DNA of 64,000 nucleotides, taken from Cladosporium sp. IMV 00045 (taxonomy: Eukaryota > Ascomycota > Dothideomycetes > Cladosporiales > Cladosporiaceae). Under the pieces are notes generated by a model. That model was not told the DNA's origin, searched no databases, and worked only from the letters and a program-made list of their open reading frames with translations. Position numbers and translations under genes: made by a program. Position 1 is the first letter of the stretch. Each line of letters starts with the position of its first letter. The stretch spans positions 42,473 through 106,472 of the forward strand of contig MSJI02000576.1 of assembly GCA_001931905.2 (NCBI GenBank), in the 5' to 3' direction. This document shows, in pieces, positions 19,985-31,475 of this stretch.

Positions 19985-22906
19985 ATGCCTAAATCAGTAG
20001 CATCTTATCGCTCTTATGAGACAGATCACCCTCCCGGCGATTACTCGCCCTCTGACGATGAAGAAACCAGACACCGCCAGGAAGAGGCCATCCGCAACAC
20101 GCAGCGGAATGCTCAGGCCGGCGTGCCCACTTCGCCAGTCCTCCCACGAACAGCATCGTCCTACACCACCCACTCCGATTTCCACGGCGGCATGATGTCC
20201 CGCTCACAACTCTCCGAGCACGACCGACTGCTCCTCCACCCGGACTTGTCGGCCAGCGGATACAGGACCATGCCGACAAGCATGCCAGCCACACCTCGAC
20301 GACGACTTAGCAGGAGGACGAGTTTTGCCAACAGCATGCGTTTGAGAGGTCAGAGCAGACGAGGTTCATTCGTTCGAAAAGTATCAAGAGCTCTGAGAGG
20401 TGCCGACGGAACACTAGAGGGAGAAGATGGCGAAGCAGACCCACCTCTCTCGGCTTCATACATCGATGGGAGGGTGTGGTACGATCAATTCACGTCCACA
20501 GACTGGGTGCACGACAGCATAGCAGATGCATACAGAGTCAAAGAGCTACGGATGAGAAAGGATTGGAGGGGATTGCTGGCTTCACATTTTGATGGTGCTC
20601 AAGGCTGGATCCTCGTGGCCATCATTGGCATTCTCGTGGCTGGTATTGCCTATTGTATCGACGTGACCGAGGCCGCCATATTCGATTTCAAAACGGGATA
20701 CTGTTCCAGCAACTGGCGATACAGCAAACGTAAATGCTGCGCTGGAGCTAGTGTTTGCAAAGAGTGGTGTCGCTGGTCTGGACTTGTCAGTCCTGAAAGT
20801 GATGAAAAGCTCTGGTCTGACTTCGCTGCTTTCTTCGTATGGGTTGTTGTGTTGAGTTTACTCGCCTGCTGGATTACTCTACAGACTAAGACGACCATCA
20901 CATCCGCCGTGTCCTTGTCGACTTTGGACGAAAACCTAGGCGCCGACCCACACAGCCAGGGCAAGACCAGTGAGGATCAGGATGACGGACTTGCCCATGA
21001 AAGACGCTTCGCTGCTGCTGCGAGGAGGCCGCCTATGGTCTACTATCCCGCTGCTGGCTCTGGTGTTGCTGAAGTGAAAGTCATCCTGTCCGGTTTCGTC
21101 CTCCACGGATATCTCGGTGTCAAGACCCTGGTATTCAAGGCTCTTGGATTGATCCTGAGTGTGGCATCCGGCCTATCGATCGGCAAAGAAGGGCCGTACG
21201 TTCACGTCGCTGCTTGTGTTGGAAACATCGCTTGTCGTCTTTTCAGTAAGTACCGACAAAACGACGGGAAGCGTCGCGAGGTACTATCTGCGTCTGCAGC
21301 TGCTGGAGTGGCTGTCGCTTTTGGTGCCCCTATCGGCGGAGTCCTCTTCAGTCTCGAAGAAGTGAGCTACTATTTTCCTCCAAAGACGCTGTTCCGAACT
21401 TTCTTCTGCTGCATCGCAGCGGCGCTGTCTCTGCGTTTCCTGGATCCTTACGGTACCAGCAAAATTGTTCTGTTCGAAGTTCGTTATTTGACCGACTGGA
21501 GACTCTTTGAGCTGATCGCTTTCATTGCTCTCGGCATTCTCGGAGGTGCTATCGGTGCTCTTTTCATCAAAGCAAGCCGTGTGTGGGCAACAACGTTCAG
21601 ACGCCTACCAGCCATCAAAAAGTACCCCATGTTTGAGGTGCTCCTTGTAGCCATGCTTACAGGTATTGTTAGCTTTTGGAACAGGTACACACGTCTTCCG
21701 GTGGCTGAACTGTTGTTCGAACTCTCTTCGCCTTGTGATTCTTTCACAGACAGCGGAACCGGCCTCTGTCCATCAGCTCAGAGAATCCCCGAGACTATCT
21801 GGTACTTGTGCTGGGCTTTCGTCGTGAAGGCGGTTCTGACCACGGTCACGTTTGGCATTAAAGTCCCGGCTGGCATCTACGTGCCATCAATGGTTGTCGG
21901 CGGCTTGCTGGGTCGCATCGTTGGTCATTCTGTGCAGTGGCTCACCATAACATACCCTCACTTTGGCCTTTTCGCGGGCTGTCCTGTGGATGGCAACCCA
22001 GAAGCTTGCGTCGTCCCGGGCGTGTATGCCCTCGTCGCCGCCGGCGCAACCATGTGCGGTGTGACACGCCTCTCCGTCACTCTCGCTGTCATCCTCTTCG
22101 AGCTGACAGGCAGCCTCGAACACGTCCTGCCGTTCTCCCTGGGAGTCCTCATCGCAAAATGGACCGCCGACGCGCTCGAGCCCTCAAGCATCTACGACCT
22201 CCTCACAGACATGAACTCCTACCCCTTCCTCGACTCCAAATTCCGCCCCGTCTTCACCACCGAGCTCGGCGACATCACCCCAGCCCCGCACCCCAACCAC
22301 TTCATTGACATCTCCCACTCCCCGCTCGTTCCCGCCCACGAACTCCGCGCCAAGCTAGACTACCTGCACATGGCCGGCGAGCTGGACGGCGGCCTCCCCA
22401 TCCTCCGCAACGGAATTCTGGTAGGTCTCATCCCGGGTCCAGACCTCGAATTCGCTCTCGACAGCCTCGAAGTCGAAGGTCCCACTCTCTGCCTAATGAG
22501 CCACCAAGACCGCTGGCTGGAACCCAACCGCCACCGCGGCGGCGACGCCGCATCGGTAGACCCCGACAGCGACTCGGAATTCTACGCCTTCGGCAACCCC
22601 TCCAGCAGCGCCGCCGAACCCCTGCTCGCCTCGCAGCAGCGCGAAATGGAGCAGCAGGATTCGCCGGCGGGAGGAGACGAGCAGCAAGACCAACAGCAGC
22701 GGCGCGACTTGACGGATTTCACGCCTTACATCGACGCCGCGCCCGTGTCGCTGGAGATTTGCTCGCCGATGGATTTGGTCTACGAGTGTTTCGTCAAGCT
22801 GGGGTTGAGGTACATTTGCGTGCTCAGGGAGGGCAGGTTCGTGGGACTGGTGCATAAGAAGGCTTTTGTCAAGTATTGTAGGGAGGTGCATGAGGAGGAG
22901 AGGTGA
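19985..22906 (+). CDS. CLC-type voltage-gated chloride/proton exchanger with C-terminal CBS domains, 973 aa (copy 1)
   Basis: The protein is intronless. A basic, Ser-rich cytosolic N-terminus (about 200 aa) precedes about 17 membrane helices. Selectivity-filter motifs are in order: GSGVAEVK (about 357), GKEGPYVH (about 400, with the gating Glu), GVLFSLEE (about 455, with the intracellular proton-path Glu) and GIYVPSMVVGG (about 629). Having both glutamates is the signature of exchangers rather than channels. The C-terminus (about 745-973) has two CBS domains separated by a Gln/Glu-rich linker that differs by two residues in length between the copies. The closest functional analogue is yeast Gef1 in Golgi/endosomes, which supports acidification and copper loading. 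The role here is inferred from family membership. Confidence 0.93.
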   Translation: MPKSVASYRSYETDHPPGDYSPSDDEETRHRQEEAIRNTQRNAQAGVPTSPVLPRTASSYTTHSDFHGGMMSRSQLSEHDRLLLHPDLSASGYRTMPTSMPATPRRRLSRRTSFANSMRLRGQSRRGSFVRKVSRALRGADGTLEGEDGEADPPLSASYIDGRVWYDQFTSTDWVHDSIADAYRVKELRMRKDWRGLLASHFDGAQGWILVAIIGILVAGIAYCIDVTEAAIFDFKTGYCSSNWRYSKRKCCAGASVCKEWCRWSGLVSPESDEKLWSDFAAFFVWVVVLSLLACWITLQTKTTITSAVSLSTLDENLGADPHSQGKTSEDQDDGLAHERRFAAAARRPPMVYYPAAGSGVAEVKVILSGFVLHGYLGVKTLVFKALGLILSVASGLSIGKEGPYVHVAACVGNIACRLFSKYRQNDGKRREVLSASAAAGVAVAFGAPIGGVLFSLEEVSYYFPPKTLFRTFFCCIAAALSLRFLDPYGTSKIVLFEVRYLTDWRLFELIAFIALGILGGAIGALFIKASRVWATTFRRLPAIKKYPMFEVLLVAMLTGIVSFWNRYTRLPVAELLFELSSPCDSFTDSGTGLCPSAQRIPETIWYLCWAFVVKAVLTTVTFGIKVPAGIYVPSMVVGGLLGRIVGHSVQWLTITYPHFGLFAGCPVDGNPEACVVPGVYALVAAGATMCGVTRLSVTLAVILFELTGSLEHVLPFSLGVLIAKWTADALEPSSIYDLLTDMNSYPFLDSKFRPVFTTELGDITPAPHPNHFIDISHSPLVPAHELRAKLDYLHMAGELDGGLPILRNGILVGLIPGPDLEFALDSLEVEGPTLCLMSHQDRWLEPNRHRGGDAASVDPDSDSEFYAFGNPSSSAAEPLLASQQREMEQQDSPAGGDEQQDQQQRRDLTDFTPYIDAAPVSLEICSPMDLVYECFVKLGLRYICVLREGRFVGLVHKKAFVKYCREVHEEER

Positions 22907-23626
22907 GGGGGTTTGCGCTTTGAGTGTTTTTTTCTTTTCGTTTCTTTGTGGTTTGTGTTTGTGTTTGTTTGTCTGTTTGTCTTGTTTTTGAGGGGCGCAT
23001 TGGGGCTGGTTGTTTTTCGTGGGATCTGCATTTTTGGCGTTTTGCATGTGGGTTTGTTGTCTGAATTGGTGTTGGGCCGTGGTTTGACGATGAATGCAGT
23101 CGAGCGTTCCAAGCGAGTCTTGTTTCTTGCCTTGTTTTTCCCGAGGTTGTGAACGACCATAGCATGAGTAGCATGAATGCCAAACGCAAATCTTTCATTG
23201 ATTCTCGTTGCACACCCGTTTCGCATCGGAGTGACGGTAGAAAATAGACTCTTTCCCTCCTCTTTCACGTTCTATTCTGATGACGTGCCCGATGCTTGTG
23301 GTCTTCCGGGCTTGGATAATGAAACGGCGAGGACTTTGATTCTTCGTTTCTCAAAACCCCTCCCTGCTTCGATTTCGTATTAGGGAAAAAGAAAGAATCT
23401 CTTCGGCTCTTGGGACCCAAATTTTCCACCCGGACTTGGATGTCCATCTCTCCACCTCCCCCAATGCAGACCCATGTGCTTCGCTTGCTGCTTCTACAGC
23501 TTACTGTTCCTTGGAGGCCTATACCATGCATAGTCAGCTTCAAAACCACCACTCCAATGCAAACCCAATCTTGATTCAAAGGCGCGCACAAAAATCCACA
23601 AAAGAAAAGAAAAAAGAGAGATAAAC
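22907..23626. other. Convergent spacer between CLC and RidA genes
   Basis: This 3'-to-3' spacer is rich in T/G runs and is poorly conserved with copy 2 (38231-38994), including many indels. No gene is seen. Confidence 0.55.
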
Positions 23627-24353
23627 TCACAGCACCGCCTGCAACTCAACCTCCACATCCGTCCCCAACGGCAGCTGCTTAACAGCCACGCACGTCCTGC
23701 TCGGCTTCTGCTCGCCCCAATCGAAAGATTTATAAACTTCATTCATCGCGGCGAAATCTCCCATGTCCGCCAAAAACACATTGACTTTGAACACGTGCCT
23801 CAAATCGCTCCCGGCTGCGTGGAGGATGTGCGAGAGGTTCGTGAGGGTTTGATGCTGTTCTTCTCGTTAGTTGTGGAGATGGAGGTGGGGATTGGAGATT
23901 TGGTTGAAGGGTTGATGGGGGGATGGAATGGTATCTCTTACAGTTCGCTCTCTCGCCGTGCCGGGGACGAGTTTGCCCGTTTGCGGATCGATGCCGATGG
24001 CGCCGGAGCAGTAGACTGTGTTGTTTGCTATTATGGCTTGGGAGAGAATTTCTGTGATTTGGGGCGTTAGCGACTTGCGGAGCTTGGTTGTTTGTGTGCC
24101 TGTTTGGGCGTGGCGGTTTGGGGGGAGGAGAGAGGAGGTATGTGTGAGAATGGGAGAGGAGGTTGGTGTCGAGATTGTTGGTTTTTCTCCTCTTTCTGTG
24201 GTAATGTAGCTCTTTTTCTCGCAGTGCCCTCCTCACATAGGGAGACCACAAGGATAATCACGGTATATGTAAGTGATGAAGTAAGAAACACAGATACATA
24301 CCAGGCATCATAACCGGCGCCTTATCCGTCGTGACTTTCTGCTTGAGAGACAT
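23627..24353 (-). CDS. RidA/YjgF/Hmf1-family enamine/imine deaminase, 129 aa (copy 1)
   Basis: Three exons, 24353-24302, 24051-23942 and 23854-23627, join in frame through GT-AG introns. The spliced protein starts MSLKQKVTTDKAPVM and reads ILSQAIIANNTVYCSGAIG. It then has ARERTHQTLTNLSHILHAAG and ends with RTCVAVKQLPLGTDVEVE, carrying the family's C-terminal R-x-C/x-V...P-x-x-x-x-V-E signature and its conserved Arg. RidA proteins hydrolyse reactive 2-aminoacrylate-type enamines formed by PLP enzymes, in cytosol or mitochondria. Length is normal for the family. It lies between the CLC gene and CPA1. Confidence 0.88.
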
Positions 24354-24895
24354 CTCTGTGAACACGATTCCAATCGATTTTTCGCAATTGGTGTATCTTT
24401 CAGAAGAGTATTGACCGGCTGTCAAAGGATTGTACAAGATGCACGTAGGGAAAAATACATATAGTCACGACGCCCTACAACGCCCTACCTACCCGTCCCG
24501 GCCCTGCTGTGAAGCTGCGCCGACCGAGGTGAAGTCCAAGGTCCACAGCGAAGGTGGAGAATGGCCTGATAGGCTTTTTGGATTTGGCTGATTGGCTTCA
24601 AGGCGAGGAAGGTGAAGAACACCTATGTTCGGATATTTGGTTTCTAGGCAATAATAACGATTGCCAAATACGCAGCAATCGCGGGCGTTTATTTCTTAGA
24701 CATTCGATGCAATCGGTAGACGTGTGATGATTGAGAGCGTAGGTGAAATTTGAACACATTCAATAAAATAGCTATAAAAAGATCAAGACCGAAACCTCCC
24801 TTGATTCCAAGCAAAGACTCCATGCCAGCCAACCAAATCAAACACCCTCACAATCTGGTCGTTAAAAAAGATTGCCAATCACACACACAAATTCC
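24354..24895. other. Spacer upstream of RidA and downstream of CPA1
   Basis: This 540-bp spacer holds the RidA promoter and the CPA1 3' UTR. Part of it (around 24450-24600) is well conserved in copy 2. No gene is seen. Confidence 0.5.
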
Positions 24896-25737
24896 CTACT
24901 CGTAAGACATGATGTGCGCGGGGGCAACACCAACACGCTCCTTAGCGAGCAGGTCGATCATGAGGGGATCAGGCCTGGAGCGACCGCCGGTGAGGACGGC
25001 GTTGGCATCCTTGTACTCGTTGACGGACTTGATGTAAGCGTCGAAGAGGTAGCTGGAGTCGAGAGGGCCGCCCTTGGCCTCGGGATGGAACTGGGTGGAG
25101 AAGATGGGGCGGGACTTGTGGATCAGACCCTCGTTGGAGCCGTCGTTGAGGTTGGTGAAGTACTCCTTGAACTCGGACGGGAGGGTGGCGGGGTCGACGG
25201 CGTAACCGTGGTTCTGGGAGGTGATGTGGCACTTGCCGGTGAGGAGGTCGAGGGCGGGGATGTTGTGGGCGCGGTTGCCGTACTTCATCTTGATGGTGTC
25301 GGCGCCGGAGGCGATGGCGAGAAGCTGGTGGCCGAGACAGATACCGAAGATGGGGATCTGGGAAGTTTCCATGAGCTTGCGGAGGTTGTCGGAGGTGCTG
25401 CGGCAGTGAGTGGGGTCACCGGGACCGTTGGAGATGAAGACACCGTCGAAGTGGTGGGCGGACTTGTGGATCGGGAAGTCGTAGGGAACGCAAGTGACGG
25501 AGGCGCCGCGGGAGACGAGAGAGCGGATGATGTTCTCCTTGACGCCGCAGTCGACAAGGCAGACGTGGGCGTTGCCGTGGGGAGAGGGGATGTGGAAAGG
25601 TGCCTTGGTGGAGACCTTCTTGACAAGGTTGATGCTGGACGGGTCGTCGTAGGCCTCGTCCTCGTCGGCATCGTACTCCTCACCAACAGTGATCTTGCCG
25701 AGGGAGGAACCTTGCTCACGGAGGAAAGTGACAACAT
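24896..25737 (-). CDS. CPA1: CPA1, carbamoyl-phosphate synthase arginine-specific small subunit, 5' part missing at gap (copy 1)
   Basis: The open frame runs from the stop at 24896 to the gap and covers about the last 280 of 461 residues, including the whole glutamine amidotransferase domain ([11 protein letters not shown] nucleophile Cys; FHPE His and Glu). It is almost identical to the complete copy at 40289-41674, with a few substitutions such as Asp for Glu in the GADTIKMK stretch. The N-terminal part and the attenuator uORF fall beyond the gap. The truncation is at the assembly gap, so it is not evidence of a pseudogene. Confidence 0.93.
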
Positions 25738-25757
25738 NNNNNNNNNNNNNNNNNNNN
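25738..25757. other. Assembly gap (20 N)
   Basis: Exactly 20 unknown bases. The left flank is CPA1 (minus strand) and the right flank is the middle of the coiled-coil gene (plus strand). The uniform size suggests a placeholder rather than a measured gap. Confidence 0.99.
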
Positions 25758-28700
25758 AATCGCCGAGAAGGAGGCCAAGATTAAGCAGGTCGGTGAGTCT
25801 CACCGCGCTATGCTCACGGCCATCCGTGACCGGTACGAAGAGAAGGCCCAGCAGACGCAGAAGGAGCACGAAGAGGCTATGGCCGCACTCAAGAAAGCGA
25901 ATGAAGGGGAGTTGGATGAGCAGAGGAAGGTAGTAAGTGGAGCCAAAGAGCAATTGAAAACCGCAAACGATCAACACGAACACGCCACTAAAGGATTACA
26001 CGAAGGACACCGCTCGGAACTAGACCGCTTGAAGACCCAGAACGACGCAACACAAGAGAAGGTGCAGGCCCAGCACGAGGCTGCACTATCGGCGATCCGA
26101 GCTGAGAAGCAGGAAGCCGTCGAGGCGGCCGAGAAAGCTTTCGCAAGCCATGCACAGGAGTTAGAGGTAATTCGGACACAACACGCAAAAACTGTGGAGG
26201 ATCTCAAGACAGAACTGGAAAAGGCTGCATCGTCCCATGCCGCGAGCCTGCAAGAACTTGAGCAGAAATCGCGTGGAACCTTGATAGACCATGAATCTGA
26301 AATTGATCGCCTCAAATCTGACTACGAGCGGCAATTGGAGAACGCACGGGCATCCCTCAGCACCTCGAAGACCGACATGCAGAGTAAGTACGAGGCGCAG
26401 CTTCAGGAGCGTGAAGAAGCTGCGAAGAGCGCCTTAGATCAGCGTGTGCAGGAATATGAGCAGAAACTTGCTGAGGCCAGGCAAGCTGGCCATGAGGCTG
26501 TCGCATCAGCGAAGCTTGAGCACGAAGAAAGCCTTCGCGCCTTGTCCGAAGATGCCGAGAAAGCTTCTGGCGACAGCAAACGTACGCTCGACTTGCGAGT
26601 CGCCGAGCTGGAGGCTGCGAACGCTGCGTTGGTCTCGGAGCTGGAAAGCAAACACATGGAGGCTTTGACCCGCGCTGAAGAGACCAAGCATGCTGAGTTA
26701 TCGAGCCTGCGCGATGAGCACAAATCGACTCTCGCTGAACTGAAGTCTAAGCTCGAGGCTGAAATCGATGCAGCCAAGGAGAAGCATACAGCATCCACTC
26801 GTGGATTCCAAGAGACCCTCCAGTCGCAGCTTGAACAGACGAAAAAGGATCATGAAGCTACTCTCGCCGAGCGTGATGAGATGTGGGCGAGAAAGCTGGC
26901 AGAGCTTGAGAGTCAGCATAGCGAGGCAACTGCTCAAGCACTGAGGACTAGTGATGACTCGACTGCTGCGAAGTTGAAGGAAGTTGACGAAAAACATGTT
27001 GTAGCTTTGAACGAGGCACTCGAACAGGCACGAGCTGAAGCCGAGTCCAAGACGACCGAAGCACGCATGTCACACGAGGCAGCTTTACAACAAGCAATGG
27101 AGGAAGCTAGGAAGTCTGGAGAAGACGAACTGGCCAACCTACGCCATACCCATGATCAAACGGTTGCACAGCTTGAGGCCGACGCGCAGAAGATGTCAGC
27201 AGGGCACATCGCTGAACTTGAGCAGAGACACCAAGACGCGCTCACGGCTGCAGTAGCACAAGCGCAGCAGGCCTCACAAGAAGCATCGGAGTCCTTGAAG
27301 TTGGCACATAGTGCTGAGTTGCTTGAGACTCGCTCCATGTTCTCAGCACAGGTTGCAGAGCTTCATTCAAAGGTCGACGAATCTACCGAACAGCAACGAC
27401 TGCTGGAGAACGATCTTGCTCTGCTTAACGAAGAAAACCGCGCCATCTCAGAGCAACGCGAGAAGGCAGAGTCGACCATCCGCGACATGCGTGCTGAGCT
27501 TGAGGAGCATGACCACACTATGGCAGCCGAGATTAAAAGTCTGCAAGAGGAGTTTGAGGCTCTTCATACTCACTCAGAGGCTGTGAAGCGTGAACGCGAA
27601 GAAGCTGAAGTGCTGATGCAGCGAAGCATCACTGAAAAGGCTCAAATGGAGAAACAGATCGCACATTTGACTCAGCAAATCTCTGCTCTCAATCCAATCG
27701 CAAGGCGACCTTCCTCTCGCGGCCTGGATGTGCCATTCCAGGAGAACTACTCGATGCAAAGGAACGGTGTCGATCGTCCAGTCTCCCGTGGCAGCTCACG
27801 TCCCGGTACATCCTACTCGGAGCGTCCTGAGATGCGTAAGTCAGGATCAGATTCTCCCAAGATGAGCATGGCCGCAGCAGCTGCAGCAGCTGCCGTCGGT
27901 CGCTCCGGTCCTGCCCATCATGGTACGCCCAACTATCGTCCTTCTACGCCACGTCGATTCTCAGAGACTCCTTCGCAACGTCCGTCTACGCCAGCTCAGT
28001 CTGCTCGGCCTCACACTAGCCGTGGGCAGCCTCCGACATCGTTCGAAGACTACCTGCATAACGCCCAGGCTGAGCTTTCCGAGCTTGGAAGCGTCATCAC
28101 CGCCAACGAAGCACTGTTCGCACAGAAGATTCAAGAACACGTTGGTGATCTGCAAAAGGCGAAGGACATGCTATCTCAGGAGTACAAGCAGAAGTTCGAT
28201 TCTTTGCTCCAAGAGAGAAATCGCAAAGACAAGGAAACCGATGCTAGGCATGCCGCGGAATTCGTCACGGAGCGCAACGCTCTTGTCGCCAGCTACGGTG
28301 GCGACGTCGCTCACCGAAACGAGCACCCGGATCTACCGAAGCAGCAGGCCGACGCTCTCAGGGCCGCTGAACAGAAGCTTGTGGCTGATTACAACAAACG
28401 CATTGCGAATCGAAAGTCTCAGATTCGCCTCAAGCACGCCGCGGAATTCCAGTCGTTGACCATGGACTATGATCGTAGGGTTGCGGAAGTTCTGAACGAC
28501 CGAGCTCGTCTGGAAGGCGACCTTTCCGTCGGACCCGACAGATTCGAGCACGACTTCGAAGAACTAGACGCCAAGTCCGTCCAGTTGGAAGTGGAGAAAC
28601 AGAGCGCACAGGGAAGCCCCGTAGCACGAAGGAAGGTCGAGACTGTGCAGCAGCGACCGCCTGCGCACACGGGCGCCGAACCAGTCTCTCCGCGCGAGAA

Positions 28701-29124
28701 ACGCATCGTGACAGCACCGCCGCGCACGCCAACGTCGGCCACCAAACAGCGCGGTTTCTTCCCGGGCGGCAGAGACAGTCCGCATGCCACTGCCCAACCG
28801 CAGACGCCTCGCACGCCCCACACTGGCAAGTCGGAACGCTCAGTGAGCTCTTTCGGGCCGGTGCCTCAGCGCTCGCTGATGCGCATGAAGTCGCCTCCGT
28901 CCGTTCCCAGTGGTCGTAGGGTTGTGACCGAGCCGAGGACTTCAGACAAGTGGGCTTCGCCTGCGGAAGCCGATGAGGATGAAGCTCAGGACTTTGGAGT
29001 GGATGCTGCTGCTTTTGAGGCAGGCAACCATGCTGCGAGGTTGAGGAGGCATGCTGGCAGTCCTGATTTGAGACGGGTATCGATGGAGTCGCAGAGGGCG
29101 ACGCCGAGAAGTAAGAAGAGTTAA
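25758..29124 (+). CDS. Giant coiled-coil protein, 5' half missing at gap (copy 2)
   Basis: The frame enters from the gap with AATCGCC, equivalent to residue about 970 of copy 1, and stays open to the same stop (RATPRSKKS). About 1,120 residues are present: the second half of the coiled coil, the poly-Ala segment, the SFEDYLHNAQAEL block and the disordered tail. Differences from copy 1 are scattered substitutions without frameshift, many of them synonymous. The missing 5' end coincides with the assembly gap. Confidence 0.9.
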
Positions 29125-29694
29125 GGAAAACGATCTGTGTTGGGGTTGTGGTTGATCTTGTGTTTTGACGTAATGGGTCGATGGCTTTTAGCGAGGAGTT
29201 TGGGGATGGTTGTGAATATGGAGTATTGGTTTTGTACGGGTATGGTGATGATATACGCTTCTTCCTTATTGATAATGCATTAATATATCTCATGCTGAAT
29301 CAGCAAAAGTTTCAGACCTGTTAATGTTTCCATCTCTGAGGATCACATGTACCGACGTTCCACACTTCACTTCACTTCACCGCTGATCTTACCGATTCAG
29401 GTTTAACTCAGCGCAACCGCATTTACATGCAACTCGATCACACGAGCAAACATTGAGGTAGCTTGCAAACGCTTCGAATTCACAGCTTCCTCTGCGCATC
29501 TACAATGCAAGTCCATGCGTTTTTCTTACAACACCAAACCGTACCCGCTATCCTTCAGTTACACCATCGCACCCTGTTGGCGACTCGAAGGTCTATTTGT
29601 CTCCTAGAATCACACCCGCCACCATCCCATACTCGACCAACAACATCATTGCGATTCCGGCAAACTCGACAGCACCGCCCTCACACGCGTTGCA
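29125..29694. other. Intergenic spacer, copy 2 equivalent of 13853-14402
   Basis: The spacer aligns with copy 1, including the TTCACTTCACTTCACCGCTGA stretch near 29365. It lacks the upstream ATG seen at 14166 in copy 1. No gene is seen. Confidence 0.5.
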
Positions 29695-30401
29695 ATGTCT
29701 TCCTTCACTACTAGCAAACCCAACCTCCAGGGCCCATCTCGCTCGCAGCGTATGTTCGGCAATGCAACAATCATCGACCACGGTACTGATTCCAGCATAG
29801 CTGCCAACGAAAGCACAGCTACAGGCTCACCGAGTAACATCAACAACAACAACAACAACAACAACAACGATAACAGCAATGGTAAGCGCCACCCTCCACC
29901 CACCTCCATCCACCACACAAAGCTAAACCACCCTCCGACCTGGCAACCAAATCCAACACCAACCCCCTCTCCAACAACCCTCCCCCTCGCACCTCATCCC
30001 CCCCTCGCCCAACTCGCACCCCCCACGAAACCCACCTCGAACTGCACGCCCGCCTCGACGCCTCCCACACGCACCTCACCACCTTCCGCGCCGCCCGCAA
30101 ACTACACATAGCGCAATTCAGCGACGAGCAGAAAAAAGCCGCCATGGTGGCGCAGCGTATCGACTCGCTAAACGACGAAGTCGAAGCTCTGCGTGTGCGC
30201 TGGGGAGAAATCGAGCGCGAGAAAGCCGCCCTGCTGGGGAGCAGTGAGAGGTATGAGCAGCGGCTGAGGGTGTTGGAGGGGAGGGTTAGGAGGGATGATC
30301 GCGTGGCGGGGAGGTGGCATGAGTGGTTGACGCTGGGGAGTGAGGTTTTGGTCTTGGATAGTGAGGAGGAAGACGGGGGGGAGGGGGAGGAGGGGGGTTG
30401 A
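29695..30401 (+). CDS. Small coiled-coil protein, copy 2 (221 aa if spliced)
   Basis: The start MSSFTTSKPN matches copy 1. Read straight through, the frame ends at 30111 and the conserved C-terminal coiled coil is out of frame. Removing 29882-29922 (GTAAGC...AAAG, 41 nt) restores exactly the copy-1 frame through THLELHARLDASHTHLTTF to the acidic tail. The intron would be short for a fungus, so a frameshift in copy 2 is the alternative. An (AAC)n expansion encodes a run of nine Asn just before the donor. The coiled-coil segment (from about 30144) is nearly identical to copy 1, which argues that it is translated. Confidence 0.55.
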
Positions 30402-31165
30402 AGGGGGATGGATGGTGCGGCTGGGGAAGAGGGTTTGAGCGAGGGGGATGAATGACGGTCAATGATTGCTTGTTTGTTCGAGCGTTGGGCCTCGCGATTT
30501 TCTTCCGCATGGGCGGGTCACGAATGATGAAGAAATTCCAACAATCGATGGGCTTGGTCGCAGTTCGATCTTGTGGACGATTAAGGTGAACAGAGACAAG
30601 AATGAGTGATCCGCCTCGTTGTCAGCCAGGCCAGGCCAGTTCAAGATTGTCAAGGTGATCGCCCTGTTGATCAATCGCGATCTCTCGGGCCTCGCCAACA
30701 TGTACTATTGCAGGTTGGAAAATCCGCGAAAGGAAAACGGCGTTGATTCTGAAGTGCTTTTGTCAGGAAATATGTGGTTTCGTTCGAATAGGTAAACTTC
30801 AATCCGACTCTATCGGCCAAACCCCCTCCAAGAGCTTCTCAATCCATTAGTTTTTTCCTCACGCGCTCGCGCGAATATTTGCATGCTTCCCTTCCGACAT
30901 GAAATGTGTATTCTTGCGCCAGTCCTGTATCGTTCCCATTCCCAAAGCAAAACACCACCCTAACCCACCTTCCTTGTCAGGTCCAGGTATGCTCGCGCCG
31001 TTCATATGCAATGCTGCCGCCGCGCTTCTCTCCCAAATATGCATGCATGCAAGGTAATGTTTCCCCAATCAATAAAAGCAAACTCCCCTTAACCCCAGCG
31101 CAAGAAGAATCGCATTGTACAAAATATCAAAATGTCTGAGTCATGAACTGAAAGTGTAGGTGCCT
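30402..31165. other. Convergent spacer, copy 2 equivalent of 15069-15797
   Basis: The spacer aligns with copy 1 but with many indels and no shared reading frame. No gene is seen. Confidence 0.5.
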
Positions 31166-31475
31166 CTAGTTGCGAATAGAGTATCCGCTCTTGGTAGTGA
31201 GGTGGAAGAACTCGCTAGGACTATCACAGAAAGTCAGTCACTGCACCACTTTACTGCGAAGCACATTGCGCGCGCGCGCACGCAAGTCTGCTCGGGAAAG
31301 ACACAACTCACAGCTTAGCCTTCGGCACGACGGGCCTGCCGACGGAGTCGGTCTCTGAGGCAGAGAGGGCGGCCGCGGAGAAGTCGGCGGTGCTGTTGCG
31401 CATGGTGTAGGTGGTCGCGGCGCCGGTGACGGCGAGGCCGGCGAGGATGGTGGCGGGGCGGGCGATGGCGGACAT
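31166..31475 (-). CDS. 72-aa small protein of unknown function, copy 2
   Basis: Exons 31475-31312 and 31220-31166 have the same lengths (164 and 55 nt) and splice motifs as copy 1; the intron is 91 nt. The protein again begins MSAIARPATILAG and ends HLTTKSGYS-Ile-RN. The alternate copy has Phe at that Ile. See copy 1 for what can be said of the protein. Confidence 0.75.

Larger units (their letters stand above)
10486..25737. repeat. Duplicated 15.25-kb block, copy 1 (suffix of left contig)
   Basis: This stretch aligns collinearly with 25758-41130. The match begins inside the coiled-coil gene at residue about 970 and ends inside CPA1, exactly at the first N of the gap. Identity judged by eye is about 95-97% in coding DNA, with indels mainly in spacers. 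All genes in both copies keep open frames where present. Confidence 0.95.

Noticed and set aside
24896..25737. CPA1 copy 1 as a pseudogene
   Set aside because: Truncation coincides with the assembly gap and the visible part is intact with all amidotransferase residues.
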